DNA of 64,000 nucleotides from contig CAVQQP010000003.1 in the NCBI GenBank assembly GCA_963714995.1, forward strand, positions 1-64,000, read 5' to 3'. The notes under the pieces were generated by a model. It worked only from the letters and a program-made list of their open reading frames with translations. It made no database searches and was not told where the DNA came from. Shown here piece after piece: positions 8,054 through 16,695 of the stretch. Every line of letters begins with the position of its first letter. Positions within the stretch are counted from its first letter, which is position 1. Both the position numbers and the translations under genes were made by a program. The DNA is from Prado023 sp963714995 (GTDB lineage: Bacteria; Actinomycetota; Actinomycetes; S36-B12; CAIYMF01).

Positions 8054-9000
8054 CGCAGGGCTCCTTCAGGCGCTCCGGTCGTCGTGGTGGCCATGGTGAC
8101 GGCATCATCGTCGACGGTGGGTGGCACAGCCCGCACCGATGGGAAGGGCAGGCTCACGGTGACAGCGAGCGCGTCACGGCTGGGGCAGGCCGCCACACAC
8201 TCGAGGCACCCGATGCATTGCGCATCCGTGACGCGGGTGACGGAGTTGACCTGCAGCCCCATGGGGCAGGCGCGGTTGCACAGGTCGCAGCCGAGGCAGG
8301 CTGAGGCGTCGCGCTGCACGGCGACGGGGCTGGCCTTTCCAACGATTCCGATGACCGCTCCGAGGGGGCAGGCGTACCGGCAGAAGGGACGCTCGATGAC
8401 CAGTGCCATCACCAGCATGATGACGAGGACGACGAACGCGGTGGTCAGCTCGAACTCCACCACGGACAGCAGCGCGCTCCACGGGTCGTACTCGCGGAAG
8501 ACCATGACACCGGTGACTGCGGCCCCACCCACGGCCCAGACGAGCACCACGTAGCGGCCGTAGCGGGCGATGTGGTCGACCCGGGCCAGCCAGGTGGCGT
8601 TGGTTGAGATCCGCCGGCGTGAGCGGCGCAGCGGGGGGATGCGGTTGGCCACCGCGTCCCCGATGCCGTGAACAGCCTCCTGGATCGCACCGAGCGGGCA
8701 GAGCCATCCGCAGAACGCCCCGCGGGCTGCCAGCGTCAGGAGCACGACGGCTCCGGCCAGGGCGAGGTTCGCTGTGTGGACGTGGGACACGGTGCGCCCG
8801 GTCGTCACCCAGGTGAAGAGCGTCTCGAAGCCCCCGAACGGGCAGAAGGCCTCACCGGAGGGCGCACCAGGGGCACCCGTTGCCTTGGCCCAGACGGTGT
8901 AGGCGATGAACGCCACGACCACGGTCTGCATCGCGTGCCGCGTCCAGCGGATTCCACGGATCGATCCGGGGCTGCGCCGGGGCACCATTCGCACGGACAT
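8050..9000 (-). CDS. 4Fe-4S polyferredoxin membrane protein (NapH/NosR-like)
   Basis: A 316-residue integral membrane protein with about five helices and several iron-sulfur motifs. Two membrane-embedded signatures of the NapH/NosR/CcoG group are present, FCGWLCPLGA and FCRYACPLGA, plus an early CPFGGFETL. The C-terminal ferredoxin domain has two motifs, CLGCDLCNRACP and CIGCLECVAACP. Such proteins pass electrons across or along the membrane to periplasmic enzymes. The start was set at ATG 9000: the AGGAGG at 9008-9013 is 7 bases upstream of it but only 1 base from the alternative ATG at 9006. It is coupled to the downstream single-helix partner. The terminal acceptor is unknown. Confidence 0.85.
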   Translation of the reverse strand: MSVRMVPRRSPGSIRGIRWTRHAMQTVVVAFIAYTVWAKATGAPGAPSGEAFCPFGGFETLFTWVTTGRTVSHVHTANLALAGAVVLLTLAARGAFCGWLCPLGAIQEAVHGIGDAVANRIPPLRRSRRRISTNATWLARVDHIARYGRYVVLVWAVGGAAVTGVMVFREYDPWSALLSVVEFELTTAFVVLVIMLVMALVIERPFCRYACPLGAVIGIVGKASPVAVQRDASACLGCDLCNRACPMGLQVNSVTRVTDAQCIGCLECVAACPSRDALAVTVSLPFPSVRAVPPTVDDDAVTMATTTTGAPEGALR

Positions 9001-9410
9001 CGTCATTCCTCCTGCAGCGTTCGATCGTGGGCTGGCCACCCGTCATCGTGCCGATCGTGGGTGCAGGTCAGGGGGACGGTTCCGGGCGGTTGTCTGCAGA
9101 TCAGGTCAGGCGCTGGTAAGGCGCTGTCACGGTCGCACGGTCAGGCGCTGCGCAGAAACGTGCGACCTCGGACTCGCCGGGCATGGACACGCCCCGCGGG
9201 ACTGGGGTTGGACCAGGTTCGCGCGGGGCTGCGTCGTTGACGCTAGCGTTGAGACGGTCATGGGTGGGTGTTGTGGCTGTCAAGATCCGGTAACGCGCAC
9301 CGGGCGACGGACGAGGGGGTGCGTGCCGAGAAACGGGGCTGCCCCCCGCTAGTGCAGGTCCACGGACGAGGGGGCCCAACAGGTGTCGGCGTGGCGGGAG
9401 AATCAGGCGC
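9001..9410. other. Intergenic region with an 11-12 bp direct repeat
   Basis: Between the divergent polyferredoxin and transglutaminase genes. GGTCAGGCGCTG occurs at 9104-9115 and again at 9139-9150, 35 bp apart, with a further AAGGCGCTG between them. This could be a regulator site pair on one face of the helix about 110 bp upstream of the polyferredoxin start. No coding frame is convincing here. Confidence 0.35.
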
Positions 9411-10202
9411 ATGGATCGACATGCGGCAGCCCGGATCGTCGTCGAGATCAGTGACCCCGCCATGCTCGCCCTTCAAGTCGCACTGGCGCAGGGCCACGTG
9501 GTGAGCGAATCCCTCGAGGTGAGCATTGCCGGCCGAGGCGTGCGCGGGCGTTGGGTGGGCGCGGAGCACGGCACTCGGATCCACGTCGTCGATGCGAGGC
9601 CCGGGATCATGGTGCTGGACTACTCGGCCCGGGTGTCAGGCCCGTGCACCCCGTCGGTCACGACCGAGGCGGACCTGCTGCGCTACTTGCGACCGAGCCG
9701 GTACTGCGAGTCCGACTCGCTGGCCCCCACCGCCCGCGCAGAGTTCGGTGGGCTCGCGGGTGCGGACCTCCTCGCCGCAGTCAGCTCCTGGGTGGGGACC
9801 CGCCTGACCTATGTCCCGGGCTCGAGCCTGCCCACCGACGGGGCCGTGCGCACCCTGCTCGCGCGTCAGGGAGTGTGTCGCGACTACGCGCACCTGGTCG
9901 TGGCCCTGCTTCGGGCGCTGCATGTGCCCGCGCGAGTGGCCGCCGTCTACGCGCCCGGTCTGGACCCGATGGACTTCCACGCGGTGGCCGAGGCCTACGT
10001 CGAGGGGGACTGGTACGTCGTCGATGCGACCACGCTGGCCCCGCGCGGGACCCTGTTGCGCATCGCCACCGGACGCGACGCCTCCGACACCGCGTTCCTC
10101 AGCGCCTACGGCGGCGTCGCCACCCTGCTGGAGCTCGAGGTCTCCGCTGTCGCGGACACGCTGCCCGGCGACGATGTGCGGGACCTGGCACGTCTCTCCT
10201 GA
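9411..10202 (+). CDS. Transglutaminase-like cysteine protease-fold protein
   Basis: A 263-residue protein with an N-terminal beta-rich domain (about 1-110) and a transglutaminase-like core. The catalytic triad is visible: Cys in GVCRDYAHL (about 159), His in MDFHAVAEAYV (about 189) and Asp in WYVVDATTLAP (about 205). Bacterial proteins of this arrangement are cytoplasmic transglutaminase-fold proteases or amidases of uncertain substrate. No signal peptide is seen. The frame start at ATG 9411 fits the family N-terminus (RIVVEISDPAMLALQVALAQ). Confidence 0.85.
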   Translation: MDRHAAARIVVEISDPAMLALQVALAQGHVVSESLEVSIAGRGVRGRWVGAEHGTRIHVVDARPGIMVLDYSARVSGPCTPSVTTEADLLRYLRPSRYCESDSLAPTARAEFGGLAGADLLAAVSSWVGTRLTYVPGSSLPTDGAVRTLLARQGVCRDYAHLVVALLRALHVPARVAAVYAPGLDPMDFHAVAEAYVEGDWYVVDATTLAPRGTLLRIATGRDASDTAFLSAYGGVATLLELEVSAVADTLPGDDVRDLARLS

Positions 10203-10371
10203 TGGGTGCCGCCCGCCGGCCCGGATCTCGCCGAAGGGCTGACCGGTCAGGTACCCACCGCTGACCGACCGGGTCAGGGATCCCATCCAGCCCGCTGGAT
10301 CCCGGATGGCTTCAGGCTGCCGGATACCTTGGCACCATGAGCGAGGAACAGGCCACCGGCAGGGGGATCCG

Positions 10372-11397
10372 GTGACGCCCGGGTCCGCCCTCAAGGGCGT
10401 CCTCGCGGTCGGGGCAGCTGCCGGCGCTGCGATGGCCGCCCGGGTGGTGCTGGAACGACGACGGTTGATGGGCCCGGTCCTGCCCGAGCTGCGTCATCCG
10501 CTGCTCCTCGTGCCGGTGCACTTCGGACCGATGACGCTGCGACTGATCCGCAAGGCACCGATCCCCCCCGGGGCCATCGCGCCCGGGATCGACGTCGAGC
10601 GGCGCACCATCCCCGCTGGTGAGAACCACCCCGAGGTCGCGGTGTTCGTCTACGACCGACCCACCCGGCCCCGCCCGTCCGGGGCCTTGCTCTGGATCCA
10701 CGGCGGCGGGTACGTCATGGGGCATCCCGTGACCTACCACGAGCTGTGCAGCCGGTTCGCCGATGACCTGGGCATCGTGGTCGTCAGCGTCGACTACCGC
10801 CTGGCCCCGGAGCACCCCTTCCCGGCCGGGCTCGAGGACTGCTACGCCGCGCTGCGATGGGTGCATGACCATGCGGACGAGCTGGGTGTGGACCGGGACC
10901 GGATCGCTGTCGGCGGGGACAGCGCCGGCGGCGGCCTGGCCGCTTCCCTGGCCCAACTCGCCCTTGACCGGGGAGAGGTTCCGGTGTGCTTCCAGCTGTT
11001 GGTCTACCCGATGCTCGACGACCGGACCGCCTCGCGCACTGATCATGCAGGCACGGGCTCGTTCGTCTGGACCCCGACCAGCAATGCGTTCGGGTGGACG
11101 TCCTACCTCGGGCACCCGCCCCGTGACGATGAGGACCGGCCGTACGCGGTCCCAGCGCGGCGTGCGGACTTGACCGGCCTTCCCCCAGCCTGGATCGGCG
11201 TCGGGGACCTGGACCTGTTCCACGCCGAGGACCTCGCCTACGCCGAGCGCCTCCAGGCCGCCGGGGTCCCCTGCCAGGTCGAGGTCGTCGCGGGCATGTT
11301 CCACGGGGCAGACGCCTTGTTCCGCACGTCCCCAGCGATGAACGCGTTCCGGGCCGCGCGCAGGGACGCGCTCAGCGCCGCCCTCAGAGGCACCTGA
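10372..11397 (+). CDS. Alpha/beta hydrolase, hormone-sensitive lipase family esterase
   Basis: A 341-residue esterase of the HSL family. The HGGGYVMG oxyanion motif is near residue 110, the nucleophile Ser in GDSAGGG is near 184, Asp is in GDLDLFHAED (about 280) and His in GMFHGAD (about 310). A hydrophobic N-terminal segment (GVLAVGAAAGAAMAARVVL) may anchor it to the membrane. GTG 10372 is chosen because AGGGGG lies 6-8 bases upstream. A 12-codon frame (10337-10375, MSEEQATGRGIR) ends in GGTGA overlapping this start and may be a leader peptide. Confidence 0.85.
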   Translation: MTPGSALKGVLAVGAAAGAAMAARVVLERRRLMGPVLPELRHPLLLVPVHFGPMTLRLIRKAPIPPGAIAPGIDVERRTIPAGENHPEVAVFVYDRPTRPRPSGALLWIHGGGYVMGHPVTYHELCSRFADDLGIVVVSVDYRLAPEHPFPAGLEDCYAALRWVHDHADELGVDRDRIAVGGDSAGGGLAASLAQLALDRGEVPVCFQLLVYPMLDDRTASRTDHAGTGSFVWTPTSNAFGWTSYLGHPPRDDEDRPYAVPARRADLTGLPPAWIGVGDLDLFHAEDLAYAERLQAAGVPCQVEVVAGMFHGADALFRTSPAMNAFRAARRDALSAALRGT

Positions 11398-11470
11398 CCT
11401 GGTGGCCCGCGTCGCCCAGTCGAGGTGACCTGCGAGCGAGCCGTTGTCACAGACGCGGGCGCCGGGTCTG

Positions 11471-11908
11471 TCAGTAGGTGGGGGCGGTCCGGCGCAGCAG
11501 GGCGTGGATCCGGGCCCGCAGCTCGGCGATCGCGAACGGCTTGGTCAGGTAGTCGTCGGCGCCGGCCTCGAGCCCGACGACCTTCTCGACCTCAGCGGCC
11601 CGGGCGGTGACCATGATGATCGGCACGTTCGAGGTGCGCCGGATGGTGCGGCAGACCTCGAGCCCGTTGAGCCCGGGGAGCATCAGGTCCAGCAGGATCA
11701 GGTCCGGTTCCAGGGTCTGGAACGCGCGGAGGCCGGCCGGGCCGGTGTGCGCGATGACCACGTCGAAGCCGTCGCCGCGCAGCAGGTAGGCGATGGTCTC
11801 GGCGATGCTCGGCTCGTCCTCGACGATCAGCACAGTGGTGCGACCCGGCGACGGCCGGCGGGCCGGGCCCTCCCGCGGCGTTGGGGGGGTGGGTGGGCAC
11901 CGGGTCAC
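11471..11908 (-). CDS. Receiver-only response regulator
   Basis: A 145-residue protein made of a short Pro/Arg-rich leader and one CheY-like receiver domain: acidic pocket IVEDEPS, phospho-acceptor Asp in LILLDLMLPG, Thr in IMVTARA and Lys in DDYLTKPF. Sequence is closest in style to OmpR/RegX3 receivers, but the protein stops at LLRRTAPTY with no winged-helix DNA-binding domain. It must act by protein contact, or the output domain has been lost. GTG 11908 overlaps the stop of the upstream LOG gene (GTGA), so the two are coupled. No histidine kinase is adjacent. Confidence 0.75.
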   Translation of the reverse strand: MTRCPPTPPTPREGPARRPSPGRTTVLIVEDEPSIAETIAYLLRGDGFDVVIAHTGPAGLRAFQTLEPDLILLDLMLPGLNGLEVCRTIRRTSNVPIIMVTARAAEVEKVVGLEAGADDYLTKPFAIAELRARIHALLRRTAPTY

Positions 11909-12738
11909 ATCCCGTCGGAGATGTCGCCCGGGTCCCGGGAGGTGGCGGGTGTGGCGGTGTTCGCTGAGACGATGATGTCCACCGCTTCGCGCGGGTCGTC
12001 GGTGACGTGGACGAGGTCGAGGTCGCGCATCGAGATCCGCCCGGTGGTGGCCATGGTCGACCACAGCCACGCGAGCAGGCCCGACCAGTACTCGCGGCCC
12101 ATCAGGACGACCGGGAAGCCGGTGACCTTGGAGGTCTGGACGAGGGTGAGTGCCTCGAAGAGCTCGTCGAGGGTGCCGAACCCGCCGGGCAGGACCACGA
12201 AGCCCTGGGAGTACTTGACGAACATGGTCTTGCGGGCGAAGAAGTAGCGGAAGTTGATGCCGAGGTCGACCCATTCGTTGAGGCCCTGCTCGAAGGGCAG
12301 CTCGATGCCCAGGCCGATGGACACGCCGCCGGCCTGGCAGGCGCCCTTGTTGCCGGCTTCCATGATCCCCGGCCCGCCGCCGGTGATCACCGCGTAGCCG
12401 GCGTCGGCGAGCCGCGCTGCGACCTGTTCAGCCAGGGCGTAGTGCGGGTCGGAGGGCTCGGTCCGGGCGGACCCGAAGATGCTCACGGCGGGACCGATGG
12501 CGGCCAGCGCACCGAACCCCTCGACGAACTCGGCCTGGATGCGCAGCACCCGCCACGGGTCGGTGTGCACCCAGTCGCCGGAGTCGTGGGTGTCCAGCAG
12601 CCGCTGGTCGGTGGTGGTGGCCTGGACCTGGCCGCGGCGCAGCAGGACCGGGCCCTTGTGCTTGGTCACACCGGCATCCCGCGGTCGCTGCTGCGGGTCG
12701 GGTCCTCGGCGTTGGTCGGGGATGATCTCTATGGTCAT
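11905..12738 (-). CDS. LOG family protein (TIGR00730 Rossmann fold nucleotide hydrolase)
   Basis: A 277-residue protein with the two signatures of the LOG/lysine-decarboxylase-like family: ITGGGPGIMEAGNKGA and VVLPGGFGTLDELFEAL. Characterised members are phosphoribohydrolases that release a base from nucleoside 5'-monophosphates, including cytokinin riboside monophosphates. The N-terminal ~70 residues are a longer leader than in short LOG proteins, as in the bacterial 'larger' LOG group. ATG 12738 or the GTG at 12747 could start it. It is coupled by a 4-base overlap to the receiver-only response regulator downstream. Confidence 0.85.
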   Translation of the reverse strand: MTIEIIPDQRRGPDPQQRPRDAGVTKHKGPVLLRRGQVQATTTDQRLLDTHDSGDWVHTDPWRVLRIQAEFVEGFGALAAIGPAVSIFGSARTEPSDPHYALAEQVAARLADAGYAVITGGGPGIMEAGNKGACQAGGVSIGLGIELPFEQGLNEWVDLGINFRYFFARKTMFVKYSQGFVVLPGGFGTLDELFEALTLVQTSKVTGFPVVLMGREYWSGLLAWLWSTMATTGRISMRDLDLVHVTDDPREAVDIIVSANTATPATSRDPGDISDGM

Positions 12739-12911
12739 GCCCTGCACGGTAGGTTCGCCCGGCAGACCTGCGGGGGTCCGGCGGAGGTCGTGTTGGCCAA
12801 CCCTGGGCGAAGTCCTGGCGACCGAGGGCCCTCCCGGGCCTGTTGAGCACCCAGCCGGGCGTTCCGCGTCACGTCACTACCTGTTCATCTTCGACCCGTA
12901 TGGTGCGCACC

Positions 12912-13109
12912 ATGGCTGAGTCAGGCAAGGCGGACAAGCTCTACAGCGACTGGCGTGCGGCGGAAGCCCAGTACGCCGAGGTGCTGGCCGCGTTCGGTGG
13001 TGACGGCCCGCCGGCGAAGGTCAAGAAGGAGTCCGCCCTGGTCCTGTCCAAGGCGCGCAACAAGGCCGACCAGGCGCGGGACAAGTACTTCAAGCGGGTG
13101 CTGAAGTAA
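12912..13109 (+). CDS. Small helical hypothetical protein, 65 residues
   Basis: Starts MAESGKADKLYSDWRAAEAQYAEV and continues with a strongly charged Lys/Ala/Glu pattern, likely two amphipathic helices (a small coiled-coil hairpin). No cofactor motif. The ATG at 12912 is preferred; codons before it are not coding-like. Convergent with the methyltransferase at 13127. Function unknown. Confidence 0.5.
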   Translation: MAESGKADKLYSDWRAAEAQYAEVLAAFGGDGPPAKVKKESALVLSKARNKADQARDKYFKRVLK

Positions 13110-13126
13110 CCGACCCGCAAGGGCAG

Positions 13127-13768
13127 TCAGCGCACCAGGCCCACGACGTCCCAGTCCCAGGAGTGGTGCTGGTAGGTCATCTGCATTCCGTCCGCCTCGG
13201 CCGCGGCGATCATGGCCGCAGGGGCGTGGACGTAGCCGCGGAACGTGTTGCCCCGGAGTCGGTGGGCGAGGTTCTCCGACCAGGTCACCGTCCTGGTCAC
13301 CGGGTTGTCCGGCGGGTGGCTGTACACGAGCAGCCGGGTGGCGTGCTGCGCGGCTGCGTTGAGCAGCCCGAGGTAGTCGGGGTAGCAGCACACGACGCGG
13401 TGCAGGATCACGACGTCGGCGGACTGGACCCGGTGCGGTTCCCGGGCGATGTCGAGGAAGCGCCGGTCCACCCGCCCGGCGAGGCCGGAGTCGGCCAGCA
13501 GCCGAGCCGCCTCGTCCTCGTACTGTGTGGACAGCTCCAGGTTCGTGATGTGCGACGCTCCGCGGCGCAGCAGCTCGACCTGGATCTGACCGACGCCGCC
13601 ACCGATCTCCAGGACCGAGGCGCCCTGCACCCCCTGGTCGGTCACGAACTGGACGATCCGGGTCGCCGCTGGGGTCAGCCCGTGGGTCCGATACCGCTTC
13701 GCGGTCCGTCGGGCGAACCGGCGCGTGAAGACCGATTGGAGGTCGTCGGGATCGCAGCAGTCCGCCAT
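13127..13768 (-). CDS. Class I SAM-dependent methyltransferase
   Basis: A 213-residue Rossmann methyltransferase. Motif I is SVLEIGGGVGQIQVELL (about 52-68), the acidic end of strand 2 is in NLELS, and motif II/post-II is ADVVILHRVVCCYPDY. The CCD/CDPDD start and the 'VVCCYPDY' motif recall Mg-protoporphyrin O-methyltransferase-like proteins, but no chlorophyll genes are nearby, so a small-molecule substrate of unknown type is more likely. ATG 13768 gives the natural start MADCCDPDDLQ. Confidence 0.8.
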   Translation of the reverse strand: MADCCDPDDLQSVFTRRFARRTAKRYRTHGLTPAATRIVQFVTDQGVQGASVLEIGGGVGQIQVELLRRGASHITNLELSTQYEDEAARLLADSGLAGRVDRRFLDIAREPHRVQSADVVILHRVVCCYPDYLGLLNAAAQHATRLLVYSHPPDNPVTRTVTWSENLAHRLRGNTFRGYVHAPAAMIAAAEADGMQMTYQHHSWDWDVVGLVR

Positions 13769-13933
13769 GCCAGCAGTATCAGCCCGGGAGGGCCGAGATC
13801 AACCAGGGAGGGAATGCGACCCGTCGGTGAACGTTGGGCGAACTCCGCTGTCGGGGGCCCGTCCTTGGACGGAACGCCGGTCAATAGCGTTGTAGTTTCT
13901 GCTGATCACCGGCTCCGAGTGTGAAGGACAGTC

Positions 13934-14335
13934 ATGAGTCACCCGACCCCCCAGGACCTCCTCCGTGTGCCCTTGTTCGCCGACCTGCCGGCTGAGTCGG
14001 CAGAGGTGCTCGCGCCCCGGTTCGACATCGAGGAGTACGACTCGGGGCGACGGGTGGTGCTCGAGGGAACTTCGGGGTACGCCTTCTACGTTCTGGACGC
14101 GGGGCAGGTCTCAGTCACTCATGAGGGCCAGGAGCTGCGGACACTTGGCGCGGGGGACTTCTTCGGCGAGATCGCCATCCTCGGTGGGGGGCGACGTACG
14201 GCGACCGTGACGGTCACCGAGCCAGCCACGGTGTGGAAGATGTTCGGCACCGCGTTCCGTGAGCTGGAGAAGATCCGTCCGGATGTGAGCGCCGCGCTCC
14301 AGGAAGCGATGCGTCAGCGGCTGGCCACGGGGTAG
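13934..14335 (+). CDS. Stand-alone cyclic nucleotide-binding domain protein
   Basis: A 133-residue protein consisting only of a CRP-type cyclic-nucleotide-binding domain: RRVVLEGTSGYAFYVLDAGQVSV followed by the phosphate-binding cassette GAGDFFGEIAILGGGRRTATVT. No helix-turn-helix or kinase domain is attached, so it may sense cAMP/cGMP and act on a partner. The cassette keeps FGEIA and the Arg (GGRRTA) that contacts the phosphate in canonical domains, suggesting real ligand binding. Start at ATG 13934 is preceded by GAAGGACAGTC, a good ribosome-binding site. Confidence 0.8.
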   Translation: MSHPTPQDLLRVPLFADLPAESAEVLAPRFDIEEYDSGRRVVLEGTSGYAFYVLDAGQVSVTHEGQELRTLGAGDFFGEIAILGGGRRTATVTVTEPATVWKMFGTAFRELEKIRPDVSAALQEAMRQRLATG

Positions 14336-14379
14336 TCGCCGCCGTTGATGGAGGGCCTGATGCCGCCGGTGCCGGAGCC

Positions 14380-15966
14380 TCACCCGTTGTCAGGGTCGGG
14401 CTGGCACACCGTTCCCTCTGCCGGCAGCGTGCCCTCCAGGAAGTAGGCGTCCACGGCCCTGTCGATGCAGGTCGACCCGCTCATGTAGGCCAGATGCCCA
14501 TCGCCGTCGTAGCTGAGCAGCGTGGCGGTGTCGAGCTCGCCGGCCACCTGTACGCCCCACTCGTACGGCGTGGCGGGGTCGTACTTCGTGCTCACGACAA
14601 GGATCGGTGCCGAGCCCTCGGCCCGGAACACCGGTGGCTCGCCGGCCGCCTCAGCTGTTCCCGCCCCCATCGGGTACTGCCAGCAGGGCAGGTTGCCCCA
14701 CGCCATGTACGGACCGAACACCGGCGCTTCCGCCGCCCACTGCTCGGCAAGCTCAGCCGCGTGGTCCACGCCTCCCACACCCGGCCGGTCCAGGCAGTTC
14801 ACGGCGTAGATGGCCTCGTTGCCGTTGTTGGCGAATGTCCCATCCGGGTTGCGGTCCGTCCGGTAGTCCATCATCTCCATCAGCACGCTTCCGTCGCCTG
14901 CGAAGGCCGCGTCGAGGCCGAACCTCAGCACCTCCCAGTCGATGGGCGGGGCGTAGAGGTAGCTCGGATGGCGAACGTCCCGAGCGCTTCGGTGAGCACG
15001 CGATCGCCCATGCCGGGCAGTGGGCTCTGGTCGAGATCGGCCAGGAACTGCTGGATCCGCGCCACCCCGGCGTCCACATCGCGCGGTAGCGGGCAGTCCT
15101 CCTGCGTGATGCAGTCCTCGACGAACCTCCTGAGCGCGAGATCGAAGCCCTTGGCCTGGCCGAATGTTGATCTCGTCGGAGTCCAGCGAGCTGGGCAGCA
15201 CACCGTCGAGGACGACCCTGCCGACCCGCTCCGGGAACAGTTCCGCGTACTGGGCGCCCAGGAAGGTGCCGTAGCTCTTGCCCAGGTAGGTCAGCTTCTC
15301 GTCACCGAGGACCGCGCGAAGGATGTCCATGTCGCGCGCCGCGGACTCGGTGTCCATGTGAGGGGCGATCCCGGGCGACCTCGCCTTGCAGCCCATGCCG
15401 ATCAGTTTCGACTGTGCGGCCAGGTCGGTGACCTCCTGCGGCGTGTCCGGCGTCCCGTCCGTGGCCATGTACGTGTCGAGCTGGGGGTCATCGAGGCAGT
15501 CCACCGGGTCCGAGCGCACCACTCCACGTGGGTCGAATCCGACCACGTCGTACGCGCTGTAGAGCGGGCGAGTGAGGACCCCCCGCGCGGCACGTGCGTA
15601 GTCCACACCCGATGCTCCTGGCCCGCCCGGGTTGAGGATCAGGGAGCCCCGCGGGTTCTTCACCGTGCGTCGCAGGACCGAGAGCTCGGTGCTGCCGTCA
15701 CCGGGCTTCGCGTAGTCCAGGGGGACTCTGATCGTGGCGCACTCGAACGTCTCCTTGCTCTGCTCGGAGAACTCGTCGTCGGTGGGGCACCCCTCCCAGC
15801 GGACCTCCTGGCCGTAGAAGGAGGCGAGGTCGTCGTCGGATGATGCCGATGCGGAGGAGGTCGGCGTCGCACTGACCGCCGGCGGCGGTTCGGGATCCGA
15901 CGTGCAGGCGGCGAGCGCGACGAGGGCCGCTGCGCCGGCGGCCAACACCCGGGCTGGACGTGACAC
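14380..15966 (-). CDS. Secreted lipoprotein alpha/beta hydrolase, TAP-like peptidase (two frame breaks)
   Basis: About 528 residues. An N-terminal lipoprotein signal (VSRPARVLAAGAAALVALAAC, lipobox LAAC) is followed by a Ser/Pro linker and an alpha/beta hydrolase related to Streptomyces tripeptidyl aminopeptidases: oxyanion segment NPGGPGASG, nucleophile GKSYGTFLG, and a C-terminal TAP-like domain with PILVVSTKYDPATPYEWG and late His in GDGHLAYM. GTG 15966 is chosen because GGGAGG is 8 bases upstream. The frame breaks near 15165 (one extra base, AACATTC) and returns near 14972 (one base missing). Between them the +1 frame carries the expected residues (FDLALRRFVEDCI, DQSPLPGMGD). Most likely a full-length gene with sequencing errors. 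Confidence 0.8.
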   Translation of the reverse strand: MSRPARVLAAGAAALVALAACTSDPEPPPAVSATPTSSASASSDDDLASFYGQEVRWEGCPTDDEFSEQSKETFECATIRVPLDYAKPGDGSTELSVLRRTVKNPRGSLILNPGGPGASGVDYARAARGVLTRPLYSAYDVVGFDPRGVVRSDPVDCLDDPQLDTYMATDGTPDTPQEVTDLAAQSKLIGMGCKARSPGIAPHMDTESAARDMDILRAVLGDEKLTYLGKSYGTFLGAQYAELFPERVGRVVLDGVLPSSLDSDEINIRPGQGLRSRAQEVRRGLHHAGGLPATARCGRRGGADPAVPGRSRPEPTARHGRSRAHRSARDVRHPSYLYAPPIDWEVLRFGLDAAFAGDGSVLMEMMDYRTDRNPDGTFANNGNEAIYAVNCLDRPGVGGVDHAAELAEQWAAEAPVFGPYMAWGNLPCWQYPMGAGTAEAAGEPPVFRAEGSAPILVVSTKYDPATPYEWGVQVAGELDTATLLSYDGDGHLAYMSGSTCIDRAVDAYFLEGTLPAEGTVCQPDPDNG

Positions 15967-16054
15967 CACAGGATCCTCCCTGACCTTCATCCTGACGGAT
16001 CCGTCGTTGGTCGGCAATGGTCGGAGCTCTCGGGGCGTCGTGGTCGCCTTCCGC

Positions 16055-16669
16055 CTACATCCGGTCCATGTCGAAGCCGGTGACGGGATCCCCGGCGCGT
16101 TCGTAGACCAGCCAGGTGGCGCCCTTCGGGAACCCCTGCGGCGGCTGTGCGCGGCGGAACGCGGCCGGCACGCCGGTGCCGTCGGCGAAGAGTCGTTTGC
16201 CTGACCCGAACGTCAGCGGGTAGAGGAAGAGGTTGAGCCGGTCGACGAGGTCGGCCTCGAGCAGGGACCGGACGAGGTGGCCGCTGCCGATCACATGGAT
16301 CTCGTCGAAGCGGTCCTTGAGGGCCCGCACCTGGGTGACCTCGGCCAGTGCGGTGGTGCCCTCCCACGCCGGGTCGGTCACCGAGCGCGAGACGACGAAC
16401 TTCGGCACGGCGTTGAGCTTCGCCGCGATGGGGAAGGTGTCGCCCTTGGTCGGCCAGTAGCCCGCGAAGATGTCGTAGGTCCTGCGTCCGAGCAGCAGGG
16501 CGTCCATCCGGTCGATGCCGGCGCTGATCGCCGCGCCGGACTCCTCGTCGGTGTACGGGCCCTGCCAGCCGCCGAACGCGAAGCCACCCTCGCGGTCCTC
16601 GTCGGGCCCGCCGGGCGCCTGGTACACGCCGTCGAGGGTGATGAACAGGTCGGCAGAGATGATTCCCAT
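16055..16669 (-). CDS. Dihydrofolate reductase/RibD C-terminal family protein
   Basis: A 204-residue protein of the DHFR-like RibD C-terminal family. Recognisable parts are MGIISADLFITLDGVYQAPGG, LLLGRRTYDIFAGYWP, the KFVVSRS segment, and IHVIGSGHLVRSLLEADLVDRL near the C-terminus. Such proteins reduce a ring or pterin with NADPH; most members of this subgroup are uncharacterised. AAGGAG sits 5 bases before ATG 16669, a perfect start. It lies 26 bp downstream of arr on the same strand and is likely co-transcribed with it. Confidence 0.85.
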   Translation of the reverse strand: MGIISADLFITLDGVYQAPGGPDEDREGGFAFGGWQGPYTDEESGAAISAGIDRMDALLLGRRTYDIFAGYWPTKGDTFPIAAKLNAVPKFVVSRSVTDPAWEGTTALAEVTQVRALKDRFDEIHVIGSGHLVRSLLEADLVDRLNLFLYPLTFGSGKRLFADGTGVPAAFRRAQPPQGFPKGATWLVYERAGDPVTGFDMDRM

Positions 16670-16695
16670 GCGTGCTCCTTCGCCTTCTTGGTACC

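Noticed and set aside
10337..10375. 12-codon leader ORF before the esterase
   Set aside because: Could be a leader peptide, but it is too short to support as a gene; noted under the esterase.
11405..11460. 9-bp inverted repeat (GCCCGCGTC ... GACGCGGGC) after the esterase as terminator
   Set aside because: The arms are 38 bases apart, too far for an efficient hairpin terminator.
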